Below, piece by piece: positions 17,717-25,514 of a DNA stretch of 64,000 nt; position 1 is the stretch's first letter; each line of letters starts with the position of its first letter. The translations under genes and the position numbers were made by a program. The stretch lies in NCBI GenBank assembly GCA_023401925.1, contig JAEXDA010000002.1, positions 93,144 through 157,143 of the forward strand, given 5' to 3'. Source of the stretch: Bacillota bacterium. Its GTDB lineage: Bacteria > Bacillota > UBA4882 > UBA8346. Under the pieces are notes generated by a model, which did not search any database, was not told the origin of the DNA, and saw only the letters and a list, made by a program, of their open reading frames with translations.

Positions 17717-18649
17717 TTATGGAGCAGTGAGTTCATAACGTAAATCCATCATCTTTTTCCCCCACAACTCCACGGGATTTTCGGTTACTTTTCTAAATCC
17801 GGCCTGGGTATACATATGAATCGCCGTTTGCTGATCGCTGGTTGTGAGTAAGAAAACTTTGGAATATTCTCGTTCCCGGCAAAAACTTAGAGCGCCTTCC
17901 AATAATTTTTTTCCCAGCCCAGCCCTTCTAGCTTTCGGATGGATAAGGAACCAGCGGAGTTGGGCCAGGTTGCCCGGATGTCCGACGATAGCGATAGAAC
18001 CTACGATTTCATCATCCAGTTCTGCCAACCACAAGCGGTCTTTTTCGGGATGATAAAGTTCGATAAATTCGTGAAAAGTATGGGCGACATAGCCTTCAAA
18101 TTGGTAATTGTAACCGCATTCCCGGGAATAAATGAGACCGTGCAAATAAATTAAATATCCAATATCCCCCGGTTGAATATCATGGCGAATCTTTAATTCC
18201 TGGATTGAAGCAGGGGGTTTTCCGGATTTGGTTAAAATCCGTCGGGCCTTATTCATAGAATTTACCAATATCCTCTGGTCTTCAGGGGTTAAATCTTGTA
18301 TAAAGCTTTGAATTTGTTGACTGGAGGATTCATTGAGCTCCAGAAAAAGGGCAAGCCCTTTTTGGGTAAGAAAGAGATAACTGAATCTGGCGTCTGTGGG
18401 CGATGTTTTCTTGTCGATGAGATCATTCTTAATCAAACGCGACAAAATCCGGCTCAGATAGCCTTTATCCAGCTTTAAATGGGTCATCAGTTGAGTTGCC
18501 GTACACTCCCTGGTATGATGAATTTCAAACAAGACGCGGGCCTCAGCCAATGAATACGGGCTATCCAGTATATGTTGGTCGATGACGCCTAAGATATTGG
18601 TATAAAACCGATTGAACCGGCGAATTTCTTCAACGATTTGAGAATTCAC
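17717..18649 (-). CDS. MarR-family regulator fused to GNAT acetyltransferase
   Basis: 310 residues. The N-terminal half (about 1-145) is a MarR winged helix: S-L-A-E-A-R-V-L-F-E-I, then C-T-A-T-Q-L-M-T-H-L-K-L-D-K-G-Y-L-S-R-I-L as the recognition region. The C-terminal half (about 160-310) is a GNAT domain with the acetyl-CoA loop P-K-A-R-R-A-G-L-G-K-K-L-L and Y-T-Q-A-G-F. Such MarR-GNAT fusions are known in many bacteria; their substrates are mostly unknown. The GTG start at 18649 has GGAGG about 7 bases upstream; an earlier in-frame start at 18724 would read through the promoter. Two matching palindromes at the promoter suggest autoregulation. Confidence 0.88.
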   Translation of the reverse strand: MNSQIVEEIRRFNRFYTNILGVIDQHILDSPYSLAEARVLFEIHHTRECTATQLMTHLKLDKGYLSRILSRLIKNDLIDKKTSPTDARFSYLFLTQKGLALFLELNESSSQQIQSFIQDLTPEDQRILVNSMNKARRILTKSGKPPASIQELKIRHDIQPGDIGYLIYLHGLIYSRECGYNYQFEGYVAHTFHEFIELYHPEKDRLWLAELDDEIVGSIAIVGHPGNLAQLRWFLIHPKARRAGLGKKLLEGALSFCREREYSKVFLLTTSDQQTAIHMYTQAGFRKVTENPVELWGKKMMDLRYELTAP

Positions 18650-18673
18650 GGTAAACCTCCGTGGCAGTCTGCG

Positions 18674-18725
18674 GCTGACTTTGTCAACTAATAATAGGAT
18701 AACAAATATGGTTGACTTTGTCAAC
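18674..18725 (-). promoter_or_regulatory. Promoter with two MarR-type operators for the MarR-GNAT gene
   Basis: On the minus strand: TTGACA (18719-18724), a 17-base spacer and TATCCT (18696-18701). Two copies of a 15-bp palindrome lie on it: GTTGACAAAGTCAAC at 18711-18725 covers the -35 box, and a one-mismatch copy at 18674-18688 lies just past the -10. Centres are 37 bp apart. This layout would let bound repressor block RNA polymerase. Confidence 0.75.
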
Positions 18726-18789
18726 TTGTTTGCCCCTGCCCACCTGGAAAATAAAATGAATGAACTGGGTGATAAGGGGAATATTAGGG

Positions 18790-19053
18790 ATGAGGTGGTT
18801 GAAATTGTCTGCCGGACTTACAGTTTTTGGAATCATGGTTGATCATCGGGATCAAAATGCCCCAAATATGCAGGAAGTCATCACAAAATACGGCCGGGAT
18901 ATTATTGGCCGGATGGGAGTGCCGAGTCCTTCCAAAGAACAAGGATTAATCACGCTAATCTACGAAGGCGAATCAAAAAACGCCACTACTTTCCGAAAAG
19001 AGCTGGAGGATATCTCCGGGGTTACCGTCCAAACCATAACCTTTATGCAGTAA
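18790..19053 (+). CDS. TM1266-like ACT-fold protein (putative iron-only hydrogenase system regulator family)
   Basis: An 87-residue protein whose pattern V-F-G-I-M-V-D-H-R, D-I-I-G-R-M-G-V-P, L-I-T-L-I-Y-E-G and L-E-D-I-S-G-V-T-V-Q-T-I matches the TM1266 family. Its members have an ACT-like fold and are often found beside [FeFe]-hydrogenase genes. No such hydrogenase is in this window; the nearest redox complex is the Ehr operon 2.5 kb upstream. ATG 18790 follows AAGGGGAA at a good distance. Biochemical role unknown. Confidence 0.7.
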   Translation: MRWLKLSAGLTVFGIMVDHRDQNAPNMQEVITKYGRDIIGRMGVPSPSKEQGLITLIYEGESKNATTFRKELEDISGVTVQTITFMQ

Positions 19054-19157
19054 GGCGCTTGCTTTCAATGTGAATTCAATATGAAATGGTAAAATCTGGG
19101 TGACGGAATTCTTGCCGCTTTGAATAAAGGAGGCTGAAAGGAGAGTGTTGATAGTTG

Positions 19158-20063
19158 ATGTTGAAAAAAATTAAAGTCTGGCTGATTGCTGTCAGGGCAC
19201 CTTTTTTCAGCGCTTCGCTGATCCCGGTCTTGGTTGGCGCGGCTCTCAGCAGCAGGTTGGGAAATTTTCATTGCATCAAATTATTATTGGCGTTATGGAT
19301 TGTTGTCTCTTGTCATGCCGGGGCCAACCTCATCAATGATTATTTTGATGCTGAAGGAAGTGATCCCCTCAACCGGTTTTCGACCCCGTTTAGCGGGGGC
19401 AGCCGTTTAATTCAACAGGGTATTTTGTCCCGGAAAGCATATTACCGAGGGGCTTATATCATATATGGCATTGCTTTTTTTACTATATTGATAGCAACCT
19501 TCGTCTATCAAAATTTAGGCATTTTGTTGTTAGGAATAGCGGGAATCGTTATTGGCATTATTTACAGTGCAAGAGAAACTTTCGGAATGGGACGCGGCTG
19601 GGGGGAATTGGCGGTAGGAATAGGATTCGGACCTTTTGCCACGGCGGGGAGTTTTCTGTTACAGACCAATTTTTTGTTGCCGGAAGCATTTTTGGCTGGG
19701 ATTCCGGTTGGTTTTTTAATCATGGGCGTATTAATTTTAAATGAATTTCCTGACATAGAAGCCGATCGGGCTGTTAATAAACGGAATTGGATCGTCCGAT
19801 CCGGGGGCGGAATTCGGGGAGTCTGGATTTATCTAACGGTCATTTCATTAGCGTATTTTACATTAATCGGCGGCGTTTTTTGGGGTGTCTTTCCGCCTAA
19901 AATTTTAGTTTCCTGTTTTACGATCCCGCTGGCGGTATGGGTTCTATTGAAAATTCATCAGTATCAAGGCAATAACCCGGAGATTGCCCCGGTTTTGGCA
20001 GGAAATATCGGTCTCCATTTTATTACAGGCATCTTGATCACGGTTGGTTTATGGTGGAAATAA
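19158..20063 (+). CDS. UbiA-family prenyltransferase (MenA-like)
   Basis: A 301-residue integral membrane protein, about eight helices, with both aspartate-rich motifs of the family: N-L-I-N-D-Y-F-D-A-E-G-S-D near residue 55-67 and N-E-F-P-D-I-E-A-D-R-A near 195. It transfers a polyprenyl chain to an aromatic or other acceptor in the membrane. It resembles the MenA group, but no other menaquinone genes are visible here, so the acceptor is open. ATG 19158 follows AAGGAGG further upstream and a second AAGGAG. A terminator lies downstream at 20181. Confidence 0.85.
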   Translation: MLKKIKVWLIAVRAPFFSASLIPVLVGAALSSRLGNFHCIKLLLALWIVVSCHAGANLINDYFDAEGSDPLNRFSTPFSGGSRLIQQGILSRKAYYRGAYIIYGIAFFTILIATFVYQNLGILLLGIAGIVIGIIYSARETFGMGRGWGELAVGIGFGPFATAGSFLLQTNFLLPEAFLAGIPVGFLIMGVLILNEFPDIEADRAVNKRNWIVRSGGGIRGVWIYLTVISLAYFTLIGGVFWGVFPPKILVSCFTIPLAVWVLLKIHQYQGNNPEIAPVLAGNIGLHFITGILITVGLWWK

Positions 20064-20180
20064 ATATTTACAGTAGTCGGTATTTTGTGTTATATTGAAG
20101 CAGAGGATTTTCTTTCCAATTCGATTTTTAGTTTACCATGGAGTCGGCTCATGGTAATTTATTATTTGTTTTTCATATGA

Positions 20181-20223
20181 AGGCTGTCTAAAAAGTAAAA
20201 TCTTTTTGGACAGCCTCTTTTTT
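20181..20223 (+). terminator. Intrinsic terminator after the UbiA gene
   Basis: AGGCTGTCTAAAAAG (20181-20195) pairs with CTTTTTGGACAGCCT (20202-20216) apart from one G-U pair, with a short A-rich loop and then a T-run. It ends next to the convergent GNAT gene. Confidence 0.85.
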
Positions 20224-20226
20224 AGG

Positions 20227-20685
20227 TTATTGCGGTTTTTTATGCCAGCAAATCAATTGGGTTTGCTTCCAGTGAAGCCGTTTATAATATTCCAGCGCGG
20301 GGCTATTTCCAAGATCGGCGAGCAACTCCAAACGTTTTGCATCGTGCTGATAGGCCCATACTTCGATTTGTGCCAAAAGAGAACGTCCGATGCCTTGTTT
20401 GCGGTAGTCTTGATGGACCACCATATCTTCAATCAGGGCCGCTTTACCGCCTTCGGCTGTTGTTATCAAGAGCTGGGCCGTACACATCCCGATGATTTGG
20501 CCTTCGCACTCCGCCACCATAATACAGCGCTGCTCAGGATCCTCAAGCATCAGCTCCAGACCTTGGCGTTGTTTGACTTCATTAAAAGAAAAGTCGGCTT
20601 CTATGGAAAATAAGACTTTTAACAAATTGATGAGGGCGGGTACGTCTTTAGGAACGGCGTTTCGCAAAGAAAAGTCCACCGGCAT
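20227..20685 (-). CDS. GNAT family N-acetyltransferase
   Basis: 152 residues with the single-domain GNAT fold. It shows I-I-G-M-C-T-A-Q-L, then I-E-D-M-V-V-H-Q-D-Y-R-K-Q-G-I-G-R-S-L-L (acetyl-CoA pyrophosphate loop Q-x-x-G-I-G) and a late A-L-E-Y-Y-K-R-L-H-W. These enzymes move acetyl from CoA to an amine; the substrate is not deducible. It stands alone, ending next to the UbiA terminator and starting next to a decayed MFS gene. Confidence 0.88.
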   Translation of the reverse strand: MPVDFSLRNAVPKDVPALINLLKVLFSIEADFSFNEVKQRQGLELMLEDPEQRCIMVAECEGQIIGMCTAQLLITTAEGGKAALIEDMVVHQDYRKQGIGRSLLAQIEVWAYQHDAKRLELLADLGNSPALEYYKRLHWKQTQLICWHKKPQ

Positions 20686-20705
20686 AAAAATACACCTCTT
20701 TCCAC

Positions 20706-21240
20706 TTAATCGCTATCTTTCGATAAAGAAGGGGTCAAATCACTTAAGGAATGTTCCCAACGGGGTCCTGGTCCCCGTAAATAAGATATTGCCGCTGCAA
20801 CAAGACTAAAGATAAAGGAAATGGTGAACGCGGTTCTTAGTCCGGAATAAAGTGCGATACTGCGATTCCCTGAGAACCGACCTGAGTTCCTACAAATAAC
20901 CGGAGCAAAGCGTCCTGGCTGATACTTGAGGAAATTACCGCCATCTCCATGGCGATACTAATGACGCTTCCCGCATTGTTCATCATGGTCCGGGGGCCGG
21001 CGGGCAATACCCTTTTTCTCAACGGGTACCGAGCCCATAATAGCGCTGGTGTTGGGAGAGAAAAACATTCCCGAACCGGCGCCCATGATCATCATCCAAA
21101 CAATTAACTCGGCAGTGGATGTGTTTTGGCCAATCTTCATAAAACCGATTAAGCCGATGAAAGAGATGAATAAGCCAATTGAACTTAAGATTCTTGAACC
21201 GTATTTATCGGAAAGCCATCCGCAAAACATTCGCAGGGTT
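20706..21240 (-). pseudogene. Decayed MFS transporter, C-terminal half only
   Basis: Transporter-like sequence is spread over three frames. From 21240 downward it reads C-G-W-L-S-D-K-Y-G-S-R-I-L and M-M-I-M-G-A-G-S-G-M-F-F-S-P-N-T-S-A-I-M-G, ending near 21000. A second frame continues T-M-M-N-N-A-G-S-V-I-S-I-A-M-E-M-A-V. A third ends L-R-T-A-F-T-I-S-F-I-F-S-L to a stop at 20706. This is the second half of a 14-helix drug-efflux type permease. At least two frameshifts and loss of the N-terminal half make it non-functional. The 5' edge is joined directly to a MerR remnant. Confidence 0.8.
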
Positions 21241-21476
21241 TGCTCCAGCTGCATAAATTCTTTGACATCACTCAGGCAGAAACCTAAACTTTCCTGGAAT
21301 TTTCCTTAATTTGAACGATTTTTTCGATTTCCTCTGCCGAATAGAGCCGGTAACCGGATTCGGTCCGGAGAGGGCTGATTAAGCCGAGATCCTCGTAATC
21401 CGTAAAGCGCGTTGGTTAATCCCGTTTTGACAGCAACCCATCAATTTGAAAAGCTTTTTCCCCCAAAGCGCAACCT
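21241..21476 (-). pseudogene. Decayed MerR-family regulator
   Basis: In one frame the minus strand reads Y-E-D-L-G-L-I-S-P-L-R-T-E-S-G-Y-R-L-Y-S, then A-E-E-I-E-K-I-V-Q-I-K, the wing and second helices of a MerR DNA-binding domain. After a frameshift it continues F-Q-E-S-L-G-F-C-L-S-D-V-K-E-F-M-Q-L-E-Q. The first helix-turn-helix is scrambled by further shifts. The M-Q-L-E-Q end is in frame with the MFS remnant, so a deletion removed the rest of the regulator and the first half of the transporter. Confidence 0.78.
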
Positions 21477-21507
21477 CTTATACTATAGTCTTTAGTTTAT
21501 GTTAGAT

Positions 21508-21527
21508 TAACCTTTACATCAAGGTTA
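21508..21527. promoter_or_regulatory. MerR-type operator upstream of the decayed regulator
   Basis: A 20-bp dyad, TAACCTT, six bases, AAGGTTA. This is the spacing and sequence style of MerR-family operators set between -35 and -10 boxes. It sits between the broken regulator (minus strand) and the CAP gene (plus strand), about 210 bases from the latter. Confidence 0.6.
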
Positions 21528-21739
21528 TAGTTGTATTTTAACAACAAGTTCAACTCCATGGAAAAGCATACAGTTCCACCATGATTTTCAGGTTGTTTTT
21601 TAGCTGAATGTTTTGTAAGATAAAGGCTAAATTTCACAGTGAGTTTGAAAACTACCCATTTTTTTACAAGAAGCTTATTTTTTACAATCATTGTGGAAGG
21701 GATCAGGAAAACTAAAAAACTTTGAAAGGAGGGGAAACG

Positions 21740-22420
21740 ATGCGAAAAAGCATACAAAACTGTGGGGTTATCTTAAGCTTGTTTTTAATGGGCCTGATGC
21801 TTACCGGGCCGGTTCATGCCGCCATTCCCAAGCACTTCGATTATCCAGTAAGGCCTTGGTACTGGTATGGCAGACCGATCCCAGCTCGACCAATGGTACC
21901 CGTGGTTCCGCATCCAGATATACCGACGGTACCTTCAGTACCCCATCGTGACTTACCGACGGTACCATCGCTTCCCGGAGGCTCGAAGCCGGTGCCTGAT
22001 ACAGGATCTGGAGTCGATCAAAATTCTTCAGCCCGTGATTTAACGGCGGATGAGAATCATATTTTCAAGCAAGTCAATGCGGAACGGGCAAAGAAAGGTT
22101 TGCCGGCTTTACAAATCGATTACCGGTTAGTCCAAACAGCTAGGGCGAAATCGTGGGATATGCTCAAAGGCGGTTATTTTGATCATCAATCGCCTACCCT
22201 TGGAAGTCCGTTCGATCAAATGAAAAAGGCGGGCATCCCTTATCATTACGCTGGGGAAAATATTGCCGGGAATTCTTCCGCGGCCGGCGCCATGGTGAGC
22301 TGGATGAATTCATCAGGCCATCGGGCGAATATTTTGAATCCCAGGTTTAACCATATCGGCATCGGTGTAGTGGATGGCGGACCTTATGGGAAGATGTTAA
22401 CCCAGCAGTTTATCGGGTAA
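21740..22420 (+). CDS. Secreted CAP/SCP-domain protein (YkwD-like)
   Basis: 226 residues. There is a signal peptide (about 1-27, ending G-P-V-H-A-A) and then a proline-rich linker with imperfect repeats (P-D-I-P-T-V-P-S-V-P, R-D-L-P-T-V-P-S-L-P). A CAP domain runs from about residue 100 to the end, with F-K-Q-V-N-A-E-R, Y-F-D-H-Q-S-P, Y-A-G-E-N-I-A, G-H-R-A-N-I-L and H-I-G-I-G-V-V. Bacterial CAP proteins of this type are common in spore-formers and often wall-associated; their activity is not settled. Start ATG 21740 follows AAAGGAGGGG; an ATG at 21722 precedes that site and is rejected. Confidence 0.88.
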   Translation: MRKSIQNCGVILSLFLMGLMLTGPVHAAIPKHFDYPVRPWYWYGRPIPARPMVPVVPHPDIPTVPSVPHRDLPTVPSLPGGSKPVPDTGSGVDQNSSARDLTADENHIFKQVNAERAKKGLPALQIDYRLVQTARAKSWDMLKGGYFDHQSPTLGSPFDQMKKAGIPYHYAGENIAGNSSAAGAMVSWMNSSGHRANILNPRFNHIGIGVVDGGPYGKMLTQQFIG

Positions 22421-22448
22421 TGTGCTTTTGTTTTTAAAAGAAAAAAGA

Positions 22449-22560
22449 GGTTGTTGCAAAAGTAATTAAAGACAATGATAAATACAATATATAGCATAAA
22501 ATAATGGATAAAGTTTTTATATTGTATTTATCTACCAATAAATCTTATTTTGCAACAGCC
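22449..22560. repeat. MITE-like hairpin element, copy 1
   Basis: Two 43-base arms (22449-22491 and 22518-22560) form an imperfect inverted repeat. Both arms begin GG-Y-TGTTGCAAAA at the outer ends, and the inner 16 bases TGATAAATACAATATA pair with one mismatch at most. The loop is about 26 bases. It lies in the 342-base gap between the CAP and ROK genes. It may act as a terminator for the CAP gene, but the length and IS-like ends suggest a small mobile repeat. The rest of the gap shows nothing else clear. Confidence 0.55.
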
Positions 22561-22762
22561 CATTTTTCAATTTGATTTTGCGGTCCGGTTGAAACCCAGT
22601 CTTTTTTTGATAAATAATTTCAAAGGGAGTGCTGTTTACAGCTCCCACTTTGAAATTATTTTTATTATCAGAAGGAATTTTAAAAAAAGGAATGGAATAA
22701 ATATCGAGTTAATAAGTCCAATGAATAAACTAAGTTAGAATATTGAGAGAAGTTGAAATGAA

Positions 22763-23971
22763 ATGAAAAAAAGTTTATGGAATTCGGCAAACCTTGAGTT
22801 TGTACAGGAATCAAACCGTTCACTGGTTTTAAACGTTTTGCGAAGTAAAGGGCCAATTTCCCGGGCGGATATTTCGAAGATAACCGGCCTAAGTCCAACG
22901 ACGGTAGGCTACGCCATTAATAATTTACTAGAGCATAACCTGGCCAAGGAAACGGGGACGGGGGTGTCCAACGGAGGGAAACGGCCGATTTTGGTTGAGT
23001 TCAATCCCAAAGGAAGGCACATTATAGCGCTACTGGTTAATGAGTTTAAAATAACCTATGCGATTACCGATCTGAATGCCGACTTGGAAATGATGGAAGA
23101 GATCGACTTGAAAGGCAGCAAGGGAGAAGAAGCAGTCGGTATCCTGATCGGGGCCATCGGAGATGTTTTACAAAAGGCGGTCTGGGCCCATATGAATCCT
23201 TTGGGGATCAGTATTGGAATTTCGGGTATTGTGAACTCAAAAACGGGAGAAGTCTTGTATTCCGCCAATCTGCACTGGAACCATCTTAAACTGAAGAGTA
23301 TTTTGGAGGAACGGTTTGCCATGGATGTTTTCGTGATAAACGATATGAATGCGGCAGTTTATGGAGAAAAGTTTTATCGCCCGGATATTCATGTCAGCAA
23401 TTTGCTGTATGTAATGATTGGTAAAAGAATAGGCGCAGGAATGATTATCGACAATAAGATTTTTGAAGGCCATAACGGCAGCGCGCTGGAGTTTGGCCAT
23501 ATGAGTATCAACATGGCCGACCGCAAATGCCGCTGTGGAAATTATGGTTGTATTACCGAGTATGTATCGGAGCTCTCGGTGATTGAGAAAATGGCCGAGG
23601 AGATCCGCAAGGGCAGAGAAACATCTTTAAACGGGGATAATACAACGATTGAGGCGATGATCCAAGGAGTTGCTCAAGGTGATGTGTTGGCCACGGAGAT
23701 CGTTAAGGAGGCTGCCTTTAACCTTTCGGTTGGCATCACCAACCTTGTGAATTTGTTTAACCCGGAAATGATCGTGATCACCGGCGAGGGACTCGTTACA
23801 TCCGAGTATTATTTTCAAGAGCTCAAAGAGAATGTTTTCAAAATGGCATTAAAAACAGCTACGGATGATTTGATCATCAGCCGGGGTCTAGTTGAACAGC
23901 CATTTTTAAAAGGGATCGCCGCGATTGCCATTGAAGCCAATTTTGAGCTACCGCAGGTCCAAGTCGAATAA
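22763..23971 (+). CDS. ROK-family transcriptional regulator
   Basis: 402 residues. The N-terminal winged helix (about 15-75) contains G-P-I-S-R-A-D-I-S-K-I-T-G-L-S-P-T-T-V. The C-terminal ROK domain carries the zinc motif C-R-C-G-N-Y-G-C-I-T-E and V-I-N-D-M-N-A-A-V-Y-G-E. The glycine-rich phosphate loop of true ROK sugar kinases is degenerate (I-A-L-L-V-N-E-F-K-I-T), so it is a sensor-repressor and not a kinase. It heads an ABC sugar cassette on the same strand and most likely controls it in response to a sugar. The inducer is unknown. Confidence 0.9.
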   Translation: MKKSLWNSANLEFVQESNRSLVLNVLRSKGPISRADISKITGLSPTTVGYAINNLLEHNLAKETGTGVSNGGKRPILVEFNPKGRHIIALLVNEFKITYAITDLNADLEMMEEIDLKGSKGEEAVGILIGAIGDVLQKAVWAHMNPLGISIGISGIVNSKTGEVLYSANLHWNHLKLKSILEERFAMDVFVINDMNAAVYGEKFYRPDIHVSNLLYVMIGKRIGAGMIIDNKIFEGHNGSALEFGHMSINMADRKCRCGNYGCITEYVSELSVIEKMAEEIRKGRETSLNGDNTTIEAMIQGVAQGDVLATEIVKEAAFNLSVGITNLVNLFNPEMIVITGEGLVTSEYYFQELKENVFKMALKTATDDLIISRGLVEQPFLKGIAAIAIEANFELPQVQVE

Positions 23972-24095
23972 ATTTTGTTGATGGAGCTGTCCAACTCCAT
24001 ATTCTTTTGGAAGGCGACAACGTCCGCAAGAAGATGGGAAAACTGCTTTGCGACAGCTTCATGAGCAATCCATAAACAAAATGAGAGGTGATTTT

Positions 24096-25367
24096 ATGAA
24101 AAAGCAGAAAAGATTCGGCCGGTTTTTGGTCATGCTGGCGATCGTCAGTATGATAACAGCCCTTACCACGTATGGCGAGAGCGAAAAGAATCCGGCGGCG
24201 GCGGAACCGGTCAAAATTACCATGCTGCAACCCGGTTTGGAACAGCCCAACATGAAAGAGGCAACCCAAAAACAGATCGCGGCCTTCGAAAGGCAAAACC
24301 CCGGTATTCAAGTGGAACTGATTACGGTTGGTTGGGATCAAGTCTATGATAAGCTCGTGAATATGTTCCAAACGAAGACGGCCCCAGACGTGATTTATAC
24401 GGGTACCCGCTGGATAGTGCCGTTTGCGAATATGAAAGGGATTATACCGCTTAACCGGTATTTTACCAAAGAGAAAGCCAAGCAATATTCCAAAGCGCTG
24501 ATCGATTCCGAAACTCATAAGGGAAAGATCTATGGGGTTCCCCATGCTTTCTCCTCCAAGGTATTGTTTTACCGGGCCGATTGGATCAAAGATCCTCCCA
24601 AGAATTGGAGTGAGCTGATTCAAATTGCCCATAAGGTTCAAAAAGAGCATCCGGGGGTTTATGGATATGGAGTTGCCGGCGCCAAACATGTTTCGACCAC
24701 GGATCATTTTTTTGATGTTTTATTCTCGTTTGGGGGAACGGTATTTGACTCGTCCGGCAATTGTATCCTTGATTCGGCCAAAGGGATCCGGGCGCTGAAA
24801 TTATATGCCGACTTCTATCGAAAAAATAAGATTGTACCCAACCCGATTGAATATAATCGGGAGCAGCTACCGATTTTATTTAGACAAGGGAAGATTGCCA
24901 TGTTTGAATGCGGTCCGTGGGCCGGCCGAATGATGGGCCTGAAACCGGACAACAACGAAGTTCCTTATAAGATGGCCCTTTTACCCGCAGGCACCGAACA
25001 ACATTGTATTTTAAACTCGGATTCCCTGGTTATTTCATCCGGTTGCAAATACCCGGACGCCGCCTGGAGACTGGTTGATTACTTAACGTCTTTGGAACTT
25101 CAATCCGAGTATGACCGTGATCACGGTTTAACCCCGATTCTGCTTGAAGAAGCGAAGTTGCCGGAGTTTAAAAACGATCCGTATCTTGGAATATTCATTA
25201 AGGCCGTCGATACCGGGTTACCGCAACCCCAACCGGCAATCTGGGAACCTTTTCAGGATATTATCACCAACGCCGTTCAGAAGGCATTACAAGGGGTTGA
25301 CCCTAAAGTGGCGTTGCAAGAAGCGGTAAAGCAGATCAAAGAGCAAGGCCTGGAGCCCAAGAACTAA
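24096..25367 (+). CDS. ABC sugar transporter, extracellular solute-binding protein (family 1)
   Basis: 423 residues of the MalE/UgpB type: K-I-T-M-L-Q-P-G, N-P-G-I-Q-V-E-L-I-T-V-G-W-D-Q, D-V-I-Y-T-G-T-R-W, and G-K-I-A-M-F-E-C-G-P-W. It should bind a sugar or oligosaccharide outside the cell for the two permeases that follow. The signal segment ends L-T-T-Y-G-E-S, where lipoproteins of this family have cysteine; TAT at 24171-24173 is one base from TGT. It may therefore be released or held by an uncleaved helix. Start ATG 24096 follows GAGAGGTGA. Confidence 0.9.
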   Translation: MKKQKRFGRFLVMLAIVSMITALTTYGESEKNPAAAEPVKITMLQPGLEQPNMKEATQKQIAAFERQNPGIQVELITVGWDQVYDKLVNMFQTKTAPDVIYTGTRWIVPFANMKGIIPLNRYFTKEKAKQYSKALIDSETHKGKIYGVPHAFSSKVLFYRADWIKDPPKNWSELIQIAHKVQKEHPGVYGYGVAGAKHVSTTDHFFDVLFSFGGTVFDSSGNCILDSAKGIRALKLYADFYRKNKIVPNPIEYNREQLPILFRQGKIAMFECGPWAGRMMGLKPDNNEVPYKMALLPAGTEQHCILNSDSLVISSGCKYPDAAWRLVDYLTSLELQSEYDRDHGLTPILLEEAKLPEFKNDPYLGIFIKAVDTGLPQPQPAIWEPFQDIITNAVQKALQGVDPKVALQEAVKQIKEQGLEPKN

Positions 25368-25376
25368 GGAAAAAGA

Positions 25377-25483
25377 GGTTGCCGCAAAAAGAAAAATATT
25401 AATCGGGATATACAATGTAGAATAGCGCCCTTTTATTCAAGCGATATATGGTATATTTCATTGATTGTAAAATATTTTAGCGG
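25377..25483. repeat. MITE-like hairpin element, copy 2
   Basis: An imperfect inverted repeat of about 40-base arms with outer ends AGGTTGCCGCAAAAA and (reverse strand) AGGCTGCCGCTAAAA. Length, arm size and end sequence resemble the element at 22449. It lies between the binding-protein and first permease genes. As a hairpin it could weaken transcription or protect the upstream mRNA, giving more binding protein than permease. Confidence 0.5.
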
Positions 25484-25514
25484 CAGCCTTATTAATGGAA
25501 CGGGGTTGATGAGA

